Shown: one piece after another, positions 1-5,530 of the stretch
Layout of the letters: each line of letters starts with the position of its first letter
Numbering within the stretch: position 1 is the stretch's first letter
Notes under the pieces: model-generated
Database searches by the model: none
What the model saw: only the letters and a program-made list of their open reading frames with translations
Told to the model about the DNA's origin: nothing
Made by a program: the position numbers and the translations under genes
Source of the DNA: Synergistaceae bacterium
Lineage (GTDB): Bacteria; Synergistota; Synergistia; Synergistales; Synergistaceae
DNA: 6,596 bases
Assembly: GCA_031274115.1 (NCBI GenBank)
Contig: JAISQP010000199.1
Location: 1-6,596, forward strand
Direction of reading: 5' to 3'

Positions 1-217
1 CCGCCTTGCTGTCCTTAATCAGCTCCAGGATCTTGCTCGACTCCAGGGATGTGGCAAACCACAAATTCTCCACGCCTTCGAAGGAGAGGGGCGCCATCGC
101 TCTTAAGTTGGGATGCCCATGGCTTCCGTTCGATGCGAGAAAAACCGTCTTCGTGTCCGACAGCAGCTTCTCGGCCTTGCCTCGGGCGTCCTTTTGCGAA
201 AGTTTGCGTTCTTTCAT
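1..217 (-). CDS. Pyridoxamine 5'-phosphate oxidase-related FMN-binding protein (partial, N-terminal 72 residues)
   Basis: Only the first 72 codons are present; the window edge removes the C-terminus. The start is an ATG at 217 preceded by GGAGGG with a 6-nt spacer (224-229). After a charged helix-like N-terminus, residues 24-45 read as beta strands around LASNG, GHPNLRAM and APL, followed by LWFAT near residues 52-56 and a helix beginning SSKILELI. This order (strand, 'x-G-x-P-N-x-R', strand, 'WFAT', helix) is typical of the N-terminal half of the FMN-binding split-barrel family that includes general stress protein 26 and PNPOx-like proteins. Members are usually small soluble flavin- or cofactor-binding proteins, and the substrate cannot be inferred. 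It lies 104 nt downstream of the hydratase operon and probably has its own promoter, so a functional link is unlikely. Family assignment is fairly secure from the N-terminal pattern. Confidence 0.8.
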   Translation of the reverse strand, partial: MKERKLSQKDARGKAEKLLSDTKTVFLASNGSHGHPNLRAMAPLSFEGVENLWFATSLESSKILELIKDSKA

Positions 218-250
218 GCTATTCCCTCCGGTAACGTATTTAATGAAGGG

Positions 251-259
251 ATTTTAACA
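251..259 (-). promoter_or_regulatory. Possible extended -10 promoter for the flavin-binding protein gene
   Basis: On the minus strand this reads TGTTAAAAT: a TG dinucleotide, one base, then TAAAAT, the layout of an extended -10 element. It lies in an AT-rich stretch, and a start about 7 nt downstream would leave a leader of roughly 27 nt before the ATG at 217. There is only a weak -35 candidate, which an extended -10 promoter can tolerate. AT-rich sequence can match by chance, so this is tentative. Confidence 0.35.
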
Positions 260-321
260 TAACATGAACCAACATATTGATAAAATTACTTATGTAAAAA
301 TAAAATGCACGCATCCATGGT

Positions 322-816
322 TCAGGACAATCCTAACGATTTTTTTACGTGCGGAATCAGCCCGCCATCGTTTACCAGCCCCTGCACGAACTCCGGGTAT
401 GGAGGGAACTTTACCTTGCGGCCTCCTGCCGTTATCTCGCCGCTGTCGAAGTCGATCTCTATCTCGTCGCCATTCGAGACCAGGCTCTGCGCCTCGGAGC
501 TTATGATTATGGGCAGACCCTCGTTGAGACAGTTGCGGTAGTGTATGCGCGCGAAACTCTTCGCGATGACGGCGCCGACCCCGCGCTCCTTGAGGCAGAT
601 CGCGGCCTGTTCTCGGCTGGAGCCGCAGCCCCAGTTCTTGCCGGCGACTATTATGTCGCCCGGCTTCGCGTTCTTCGAGAACTCCGGGTCGAGGTCCTCG
701 AGCGCGTGCAGACCCATTTCGGAGCGCTCCTTAATCGTATACGTGTATTTGCCGGGGAAGATGACGTCGGTGTTTACGTCGTCGCCGTACTTCCACACTC
801 TGCCCTTTATCTTCAA
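322..816 (-). CDS. Aconitase/isopropylmalate isomerase family small subunit, pair 2 (HacB/LeuD-like)
   Basis: 164 residues, the usual length for the detached swivelling domain of this family. It pairs with the large subunit just upstream to hydrate or dehydrate a hydroxy-acid in the cytoplasm. Residues 11-18 (GDDVNTDV) and 64-69 (GCGSSREQ begins at 63) are hallmark motifs; the serine loop in GSSRE supplies the catalytic serine in aconitase. The substrate loop reads GKYTYT (22-27) rather than the YLRT loop of bacterial LeuD, and the GKY form resembles homoaconitase/archaeal-type small subunits. The start is TTG at 816, because GGGAGG (825-830) is exactly 8 nt upstream and no in-frame ATG exists before residue 34. 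It abuts the preceding stop codon (817-819) with no gap, so translation is probably coupled. No convincing terminator follows. The family is certain; the substrate is not known. Confidence 0.93.
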   Translation of the reverse strand: MKIKGRVWKYGDDVNTDVIFPGKYTYTIKERSEMGLHALEDLDPEFSKNAKPGDIIVAGKNWGCGSSREQAAICLKERGVGAVIAKSFARIHYRNCLNEGLPIIISSEAQSLVSNGDEIEIDFDSGEITAGGRKVKFPPYPEFVQGLVNDGGLIPHVKKSLGLS

Positions 817-2073
817 CTACAACGCCTCCCTCGGATCGGCGATCTCGCCTCTGATTGCGCTAACCGCCGCGGTATAAGGGCTCGCCAGATATATGAAGCT
901 CTCGCTGTTGCCCATTCGGCCTTTGAAGTTGCGGTTCGCGGTGCTGACGCATACCTCTCCGGGGGCGAGAGTGCCCATGTGCGCGCCCAGACATGGTCCG
1001 CAGCCCGAGTTGCAGACTATGCACCCCGCGTCGAGCAGCGTATCCAGCGTGCCGTCGCGCATTGCTTCGCGATAGATGTTCCACGAGGCCGGTATCACTA
1101 TCGTGCGGACCGCGGTCTTTTTGCCGCGCAGTATCTTCGCAGCGGCGCGCAGATCCTCGATTCTCCCGTTTGTGCAACTCCCTATGAAGGCTTGATGAAT
1201 CTTCGTTCCTTTAACCTCGCCTATCGGCGCGTAGTTGTCGACAGTGTGAGGCTTGGCGACGCCGGGCTCTATGTCGCCGAGGTCATAGGCCGTCTCCCTG
1301 ACGTAGCTTGCGTCCGCGTCCGCCCAGAGCGCCTCCCATGCCGGGGATTTCTCCCTCCCCTTTATGTAGTCCAGCACCTTCCCGTCCGGCGGACAGACGG
1401 CGTTTTTAGCGCCCATCTCTACGCCGAGGTTGCAGAGCGTCATGCGGTCCGCGATACTCATCTCCGCGACGCCGCTTCCGTGAAACTCGACGCTCATGTA
1501 GTCGGCGCCGTCGGACCTGACGTCGCCCATTACCTTCAGTATGAAGTCCTTCGCGGCCACTCCCTTTTTGAAGCTGCCGGTCACGTTGATCTTCATGCTC
1601 TCGGGGACCTTGAGCCATATTTTTCCGGTCGCCCACGCAGCCGCCATCTCCGTGCGGCCTATGCCGACCGCGAACGTTCCGAACGCCCCATAGGTGCATG
1701 TGTGACTGTCGCTGCCTATGACGACCAGCCCGGGAAGGGCGAAGCCCTCCTCAGAAAACTTCTGGTGGCAGACCCCGCCGGCGCTGGTGACGTCGAAGAA
1801 GTGAGGCGCGCCCTGCTCCGCCATGAACTCGCGCGCTTCTTTGTGGTTCACGGCGTGGTCGCTCGAAGGCGCCGGCACGCCGTGATCGAGTATCACCACG
1901 AGCCGGTCCGGTTTCCACACGTTCTTCACGCCAATCTTCCTGAACGTACGCGATATCGGGCCCGTGTTGTCGTGGCTCATGCAGAAATCCGGCTCGACCG
2001 TGACCACCTCGTTCGCCTTCACCGGATGTCCCGCCGCCTTGCCAAGCGCTTTTTCAGCAAACGTATACCCCAT
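817..2073 (-). CDS. Aconitase/isopropylmalate isomerase family large subunit, pair 2 (HacA/LeuC-like)
   Basis: 418 residues from the ATG at 2073, normal length for a two-subunit LeuC/HacA. It carries the [4Fe-4S] cluster that binds the hydroxyl and carboxyl groups of the substrate. Visible motifs, numbered from this ATG: SHDNTGP (34-40), the Asp-His dyad in LDHGVP (63-64), GSDSHT (120-125), GSCTNGRIEDLR with Cys300, GCGPC with Cys358 and Cys361, and STANRNF (377-383). All catalytic and cluster residues expected for the family are present. The C-terminal stretch GEVCVSTANRNFKGRMG resembles homoaconitase and archaeal-type isopropylmalate isomerase. I chose ATG 2073 because MGYTFAEK matches the usual family N-terminus; a GTG at 2082 overlapping the previous stop is possible. 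Its partner follows directly downstream. The reaction is a hydro-lyase or isomerase step; candidates such as isopropylmalate, homoaconitate, citramalate/mesaconate or dimethylmalate cannot be separated here. Confidence 0.93.
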   Translation of the reverse strand: MGYTFAEKALGKAAGHPVKANEVVTVEPDFCMSHDNTGPISRTFRKIGVKNVWKPDRLVVILDHGVPAPSSDHAVNHKEAREFMAEQGAPHFFDVTSAGGVCHQKFSEEGFALPGLVVIGSDSHTCTYGAFGTFAVGIGRTEMAAAWATGKIWLKVPESMKINVTGSFKKGVAAKDFILKVMGDVRSDGADYMSVEFHGSGVAEMSIADRMTLCNLGVEMGAKNAVCPPDGKVLDYIKGREKSPAWEALWADADASYVRETAYDLGDIEPGVAKPHTVDNYAPIGEVKGTKIHQAFIGSCTNGRIEDLRAAAKILRGKKTAVRTIVIPASWNIYREAMRDGTLDTLLDAGCIVCNSGCGPCLGAHMGTLAPGEVCVSTANRNFKGRMGNSESFIYLASPYTAAVSAIRGEIADPREAL

Positions 2074-2078
2074 AATCC

Positions 2079-2600
2079 TCACCCGCTCTTCTGTGCTTTG
2101 AGATAGTTGATCAGTCCGCCCGCGTTCATTATGTCCCGCTCCAGGTCGCTCACCGCGTCGCCGTGGAAGAACGCTCCGCTCTCGGCGTCCCTGATCGAGC
2201 CCGTCTCCAGCTCGACCTCGAGGCTGTCGCCGTCTTTGATCTTCCCGGATTTGACGGCTTCGGAGAGCCCTTTTACAAATAACACGGGATAGCCGTTGTT
2301 AATGGCGTTCCGGTAATATATCCTGGAGCATGTCTCGGCGAGTATCACCGGAACCCCCGCTTCCTTGAGGCAGTAAACCGCGTGCTCGCGGCTCGACCCG
2401 CACCCGAAGTTCTTGCCCGCGACGACGAAATCTCCCCGCCTGACCTCCTTAGCGAAGCTTTCCTTGCCGGGGTAATACTCGAACGCGTACTGCGGCATGT
2501 TCTTCGGGTCTGTCTCGGCGAGGTATTTATTGTGATATATGAGGTCGGTGTCCACGTCGTCACCGAATACCCATGCGCGGCCTTTCAGAATTTCACTCAT
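2079..2600 (-). CDS. Aconitase/isopropylmalate isomerase family small subunit, pair 1
   Basis: 173 residues, forming the swivelling small subunit for the divergent large subunit immediately upstream. GDDVDTDL (13-20) and GCGSSREH (66-73), followed by a conserved IYYRNAINNG stretch (94-103), place it in the LeuD/HacB family. The specificity loop is NKYLAE (24-29): it keeps YL of the classical YLRT loop but replaces the Arg-Thr with Ala-Glu, losing the arginine position and adding an acid. This suggests a substrate other than isopropylmalate. It is slightly longer than its paralogue at 322-816, with an extra segment YYPGKESFA near 42-50 where that protein has DPEFSK. The ATG at 2600 has GGGAGGG (2608-2614) 7 nt upstream. 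The gap to the preceding gene is 36 nt with no terminator, and its stop lies 5 nt before the next ATG. The family is certain, the substrate unknown. Confidence 0.93.
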   Translation of the reverse strand: MSEILKGRAWVFGDDVDTDLIYHNKYLAETDPKNMPQYAFEYYPGKESFAKEVRRGDFVVAGKNFGCGSSREHAVYCLKEAGVPVILAETCSRIYYRNAINNGYPVLFVKGLSEAVKSGKIKDGDSLEVELETGSIRDAESGAFFHGDAVSDLERDIMNAGGLINYLKAQKSG

Positions 2601-2636
2601 CTTTTCGCCCTCCCTATTGCCAGCGTCAACGGATTT

Positions 2637-3926
2637 CTATAAATCTTTACAGAGAATATCGCGGGGATCGGTAATGACGCCGTTAATGGCGGTCGCCATC
2701 GCCGACGCGGGGCTCAACAGATACGTGTGGCTGCCCTTGCCGACTTTGCCTATAAAGTTGCGGTTCGTGGTCGAACAGCCGACGTCGCCGGATGGCAGCG
2801 CGCCGTAGTGTTCCGCGGTGCAGAGGGAGCAGGTCGGGTTCGTGAACACCACGCCGGCTTCCAGGAACTTCTCGATGAAGCCCTCCTTCGCGCACCTGGC
2901 CATGACCTCCCTCGTCGCGGGAGTGATGATGGTTCTAACGGACGGCGATACGCTGAAGCCGCCTTTCTTCAGCACGTCAAAAGCAGTGGCGATGTCCTCA
3001 AAGCGTCCGTTGGAACAGCTTCCGATGTGGACCTGGTCTACCGGCGTCCCCGCGACGCCGCGGACGGTCTTTACGTTATCCGGCGCGTCGGGACAGGAGA
3101 CCATCGGCTCTAGCTTCGAGACGTCGTACTTACGGACCTCGCAGTAGGGCGCGTCGGCGTCCGGCGCGATCGCCGCGACGCGATCCCTGACGTCATCCCC
3201 GGCGCGCTCAGCGAGCCAGTCGAGCACCGGCCCGTTAGGCAGGATCAGGCCGATCTTCCCGCTCATCTCCGTGACCATGGAGCAGAGCGTGATGCGATCG
3301 GCTAGCGAGCTTCTCTCTATCATGCCGCCCGAGAACTCCACCGCGAGGAAGTCCATGCCTCCGGCGCCGAGGTCCCCCACGAGGAGCGTCAGCAGGTCGC
3401 GCATGTACACCCCGCAGCCGAACTCGCCCGTGACCTCGATCTTCATCGTCTCCGGCACGCGAAACCAATTTGTACCGTTGAGCCAGGACGCCGCGATGTC
3501 CGTGTTCCCCACTCCGGTCGCGAAGGCCGCCACGGCGCCGAGAAGGTTCATGTGGCTGTCCGTGCCAAGGATGACGTCTCCCGGCTTTACAAGGCCGTTT
3601 TCGAGCATCACGTGCTGGCCTATCCCCCAGTTGATGTCAAACACCTTCGTGATCCCCTGGCGCTTCGCGAACTCCCTGATTATCTTCTGGTTGTTCGATA
3701 CCTTCTCGGAGTGCGACGGCGCCTGGAGGTCGAAGGTGAAGGCTATCCTGTCCGGGTTCCACACGCGTCCCTTCTTGTCCGTGATATCGTCGAACTGCAG
3801 CGTACAGTTGGCGCCGCCGAAATCTCGCGCTGTCGACAGATCTATGTCGCACCAGACCCTGTCGCCGACAGAGACCTCTTTGCCTGAAGCCCTGTCCATT
3901 ATCTTCATGATCATTGTCTTACCCAT
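2637..3926 (-). CDS. Divergent aconitase/isopropylmalate isomerase family large subunit, pair 1
   Basis: 429 residues from the ATG at 3926. Cluster ligands are intact: Cys304 in GSCSNGRFED, and Cys366 and Cys369 in NPTCSLC. GTDSHMN (121-127) and STTNRNF (385-391) are also present, so a [4Fe-4S] hydro-lyase is expected. Two normally conserved spots differ. The Asp-His dyad (LDH in the paralogue at 817-2073) reads FDLQAPSH (65-72), and the HDNTGP-type motif is replaced by TARDFGGAN. In aconitase the His of this dyad helps protonate the leaving hydroxyl, so either His72 substitutes or the chemistry or substrate differs. A TTG at 3950 would add eight residues, but it lacks a binding site; ATG 3926 gives MGKT, a usual family start, with GGGGAGG 11 nt upstream. 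It follows the HD gene after 70 nt and precedes its small subunit. It is a fermentative or catabolic hydratase by inference only. Confidence 0.9.
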   Translation of the reverse strand: MGKTMIMKIMDRASGKEVSVGDRVWCDIDLSTARDFGGANCTLQFDDITDKKGRVWNPDRIAFTFDLQAPSHSEKVSNNQKIIREFAKRQGITKVFDINWGIGQHVMLENGLVKPGDVILGTDSHMNLLGAVAAFATGVGNTDIAASWLNGTNWFRVPETMKIEVTGEFGCGVYMRDLLTLLVGDLGAGGMDFLAVEFSGGMIERSSLADRITLCSMVTEMSGKIGLILPNGPVLDWLAERAGDDVRDRVAAIAPDADAPYCEVRKYDVSKLEPMVSCPDAPDNVKTVRGVAGTPVDQVHIGSCSNGRFEDIATAFDVLKKGGFSVSPSVRTIITPATREVMARCAKEGFIEKFLEAGVVFTNPTCSLCTAEHYGALPSGDVGCSTTNRNFIGKVGKGSHTYLLSPASAMATAINGVITDPRDILCKDL

Positions 3927-3961
3927 GCGAATAAACGCCTCCCCATTCAAGAAGCAGGATT

Positions 3962-3990
3962 CCGGAGCGCTCTTCGGCGCGCCCGGAGCG
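3962..3990. repeat. Direct repeat and small hairpin between the HD gene and the first hydratase gene
   Basis: CCGGAGCG occurs twice, at 3962-3969 and 3983-3990, exactly 21 bp apart (about two helical turns). The same segment can fold: GGAGCGC (3964-3970) pairs with GCGCGCC (3977-3983) with one mismatch around a 6-base loop. There is no T-run after it, so it is not an intrinsic terminator. It could be an mRNA processing or stability element, or a protein site, but short GC-rich repeats also arise by chance. Confidence 0.35.
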
Positions 3991-3996
3991 GTCTGT

Positions 3997-4557
3997 TTAC
4001 TTCATTCCCAAAAAGCTCTTGATCCCCTCGAAGTTCATGAAATCGGCTTTATTCACCAGCACCCCTTCGGGGCTTCGGAGCGTTCCGTCCCCCTCGTGGG
4101 CGTGATTTGCGATTATGTGCCCTATGGCGGAGCCGCAGCCGTTGCGCAACGCGATAACAGTTCCCGAGAACGGGTGGCGCAGGTCCTTTCCCATCTGGGA
4201 CTTAACCGTCCCGCCATCCGGCGACTTCTCGTACTCCACCAGCTTACCGACGTCGTGAAGCAACGCCCCCGCGACCAGGAGGTCGCTGTCCATCCTGAAC
4301 TTCCCGTCATCTTTCGAGTAGAGCGAGTTGAACTCGTCCATCGCGAACTTCGCCATCCTGGTCACTCCGCGAACGTGAGTCAGGTACGACGCTGGGCAGT
4401 CCGGGATAAGGAGGGTGAAAGGAATTTTATCCATGTCCTCCGGCGCCCATCCGCCCACAGTAAGCGCATCTTCGTAGCTGGAGATCACCTTCTCCTGAAG
4501 CTCCCTGTCGGCTATCCATTCGATCTCCGGCAGCATTCTCCTTATTTTCTCCCTCAA
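3997..4557 (-). CDS. HD-domain metal-dependent phosphohydrolase family protein
   Basis: 186 residues, soluble, with no signal peptide or membrane segment. The HD signature is complete: His61 (THVRG), His101-Asp102 in LLHDVGKL, His128 in RHPFSG, His147/His152/His154 in GHIIANHAHEG, and Asp172 in NKADF. The extra histidines between the HD pair and the last Asp suggest a two-metal site, as in HDIG-type proteins. Family members hydrolyse phosphomonoesters or phosphodiesters of nucleotides and related compounds; the substrate here is unknown. The start is TTG at 4557, overlapping the regulator's TGA (TTGA), because GGGAGG (4566-4571) lies 8 nt upstream. The ATG at 4536 has AGGAG only one base away, too close. 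Its position between the regulator and the hydratases, with a 4-nt overlap, implies co-expression and a role in the same process, for example processing a phosphorylated or nucleotide-linked intermediate (speculative). Confidence 0.88.
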   Translation of the reverse strand: MREKIRRMLPEIEWIADRELQEKVISSYEDALTVGGWAPEDMDKIPFTLLIPDCPASYLTHVRGVTRMAKFAMDEFNSLYSKDDGKFRMDSDLLVAGALLHDVGKLVEYEKSPDGGTVKSQMGKDLRHPFSGTVIALRNGCGSAIGHIIANHAHEGDGTLRSPEGVLVNKADFMNFEGIKSFLGMK

Positions 4558-5273
4558 GCGAGACGCCTCCCGTCTTCTTTCATCTCCTGCATGGCGACAG
4601 CGCCGAGCAGGGTCTTGTATATCCTGTCGATGTGTGTTGCGGCCGCCTTCGAGGCCCGGTCAACATCGTGGTCCAGGATTGCCTCATAAAGCTTCTCATG
4701 CTCGTTCACAAAAGCGCTCTTGTCCTCGAGCGCTCCGTATATCAGTTCGTGAGTGGCCAATATCAGATTGAACTCCATCCTGACAATGTTGACGAAGATA
4801 AAATTATGCGTGGCCTCAGCCAGCGCCAGGTGAAAGTCGAAGTCCGACCGCGCCCTGTGCGCGCGGTCGTCCAGGCTGGCGCGCGTCGAGGAGATCACCC
4901 GCTTGATCTTCGTCATATCCGACGGAGACGATCTGCGAGACGCCTCGCCCGCTATCGCCGGGTCGAGTATCCGGCGCGCCTCCATCAGCTCCAGCACCGC
5001 GGAACCCTCCAGCGGCGGACTATCCGTCCCCTCCGTGAACTTCTGCGGATGACGGACGAAGCGTCCTTTGCCGGGCAGACTCTCGATCAGCCCAAGGAGC
5101 TCCAGCACGCTGAAAGCCTCGCGGAGTGAACTGCGGCTCACTCCCAGCTCGTCGATCAGCCTGCGCTCCGGCGGAAGCGGATCGCCGTAAGCGAGTTCCC
5201 CCTTCGCGATGGCGCTCTTTATCGAGTTCACCACTTTCTCGAACTTCCTGGTTCCCTTAGAGGCCATCTCCAT
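4554..5273 (-). CDS. GntR-family transcriptional regulator, FadR/FCD subfamily
   Basis: 239 residues from the ATG at 5273. Residues 11-75 form the winged helix-turn-helix: GDPLPPERRLIDELGVSRSSLREAFSVL spans the recognition region (broken here at about 30-57), ending in GLIESLPGKGRFV. Residues 92-225 are an all-helical FCD ligand domain with the expected metal-binding set: Asp144 and His148 (DFDFH), His192 (NEHEKL) and His214 (THIDR). FCD regulators typically respond to carboxylic acids or related metabolites, which fits the hydroxy-acid hydratases downstream. An upstream in-frame ATG at 5303 is rejected because it falls at or before the predicted transcription start and lacks a binding site; ATG 5273 has GGGAGGA with 7-8 nt spacing. 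As first gene of the operon, with an operator-like palindrome at its transcription start, it is most likely an autoregulated repressor relieved by a pathway substrate. Confidence 0.93.
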   Translation of the reverse strand: MEMASKGTRKFEKVVNSIKSAIAKGELAYGDPLPPERRLIDELGVSRSSLREAFSVLELLGLIESLPGKGRFVRHPQKFTEGTDSPPLEGSAVLELMEARRILDPAIAGEASRRSSPSDMTKIKRVISSTRASLDDRAHRARSDFDFHLALAEATHNFIFVNIVRMEFNLILATHELIYGALEDKSAFVNEHEKLYEAILDHDVDRASKAAATHIDRIYKTLLGAVAMQEMKEDGRRLA

Positions 5274-5288
5274 ATTTATATCCTCCCG

Positions 5289-5299
5289 TGGTCTGATCA
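5289..5299. promoter_or_regulatory. Putative GntR/FadR operator at the transcription start
   Basis: The 11-bp imperfect palindrome TGGTCTGATCA fits the FadR-subfamily pattern TNGTNNNACNA with one deviation (AT in place of AC) and closely resembles TGGTCNGACCA. It lies between the -10 box and the ribosome binding site, covering the predicted start of transcription, where a bound repressor would block initiation. Confidence 0.6.
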
Positions 5300-5305
5300 G
5301 CATAC

Positions 5306-5334
5306 CTTATACAACAAATTTCTTTTTTTTGCAA
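5306..5334 (-). promoter_or_regulatory. Sigma-70-type promoter of the regulator/hydratase operon
   Basis: Minus-strand -35 TTGCAA (5329-5334) and -10 TATAAG (5306-5311) are separated by exactly 17 bp. The spacer contains an 8-A tract and the upstream DNA is AT-rich. Initiation would fall near 5298, giving a leader of about 25 nt to the ATG at 5273 that contains the ribosome binding site. It lies downstream of the terminator of the preceding gene, so the operon is an independent unit. Confidence 0.72.
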
Positions 5335-5362
5335 TAGGCATCGAGGAATAAAAATACCCGAA

Positions 5363-5379
5363 AAATAGCTGAAATAGCT
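5363..5379. repeat. Short tandem repeat upstream of the operon promoter
   Basis: AAATAGCT appears at 5363-5370 and again at 5372-5379, a 9-bp period, about 30 bp upstream of the -35 box in AT-rich DNA. The AGCT ends also make it an inverted repeat around GAAAT. It might be an activator site or part of an A/T-rich upstream element, but the repeat is short and may be chance. Confidence 0.25.
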
Positions 5380-5420
5380 CTTATTTGGTTAGAGAGATAT
5401 CCTAGCGACGTTCGGCGTTC

Positions 5421-5431
5421 CGGTCTGACCG
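5421..5431. promoter_or_regulatory. Putative second, upstream GntR/FadR operator
   Basis: CGGTCTGACCG is a perfect 11-bp palindrome around a central T and matches the inner GGTCNGACC of the FadR consensus. It shares the GGTCTGA core with the site at 5289-5299, centred 132 bp away. It lies upstream of the promoter, just past the terminator of the previous gene. Paired sites could allow looping or cooperative repression; this is inferred from pattern only. Confidence 0.55.
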
Positions 5432-5450
5432 CATTGGGCGAAGTTTGCGG

Positions 5451-5490
5451 ACAAAAAACAACGATGGGACCGGTTTCCCGGTCCCATCGT
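5451..5490 (-). terminator. Rho-independent terminator of the LysM-protein gene
   Basis: A perfect 13-bp stem (ACGATGGGACCGG, 5461-5473, with its complement at 5478-5490) closes a 4-base loop. On the minus strand it is followed by TG and six Ts (complement of 5453-5458). It begins 40 nt after the stop codon at 5531. No T-run follows in the plus direction, so it acts for minus-strand transcription only and separates this gene from the regulator operon. Confidence 0.92.
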
Positions 5491-5530
5491 CTGATGTGCG
5501 CTTACCGCTCTGTTCGCGAACGGCGGATTA

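Noticed and set aside
278..293. FNR/CRP-like site (TTGATAAAATTACTTA).
   Set aside because: Only one half resembles TTGAT; the other half does not match ATCAA, and the region is simply AT-rich.
286..321. Terminator after the last operon gene.
   Set aside because: A short ATGC/GCAT stem with wobble pairs precedes a T-rich stretch, but the loop is too tight and the stem too weak to call.
349..2106. A 585-codon open frame on the plus strand.
   Set aside because: It runs antisense across three well-supported Fe-S hydratase genes, has a low-complexity Arg/Val/Ala-rich translation with no recognisable motif, and no binding site. Long antisense frames are common opposite GC-rich genes.
322..3926. 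Labelling the pairs leuC/leuD of leucine biosynthesis or dmdA/dmdB.
   Set aside because: No leuA or leuB nearby, both small-subunit loops are atypical, and the pair 1 large subunit is divergent. Motifs alone cannot assign dimethylmalate or any other substrate.
3927..3950. TTG at 3950 as start of the pair 1 large subunit.
   Set aside because: No ribosome binding site upstream of it, and the family-like MGKT begins at ATG 3926 after GGGGAGG.
3271..4689. A 472-codon open frame on the plus strand.
   Set aside because: It spans antisense to parts of three real genes and their intergenic gap, and the translation shows no domain or consistent composition.
5274..5303. Longer start for the GntR regulator at the ATG at 5303.
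   Set aside because: No binding site precedes it and it lies at or upstream of the predicted transcription start; ATG 5273 has GGGAGGA well placed.
5402..5434. A ten-codon frame (MRSDRNAERR) between the terminator and the promoter.
   Set aside because: No binding site, it overlaps the palindrome at 5421-5431, and is upstream of the predicted transcription start.
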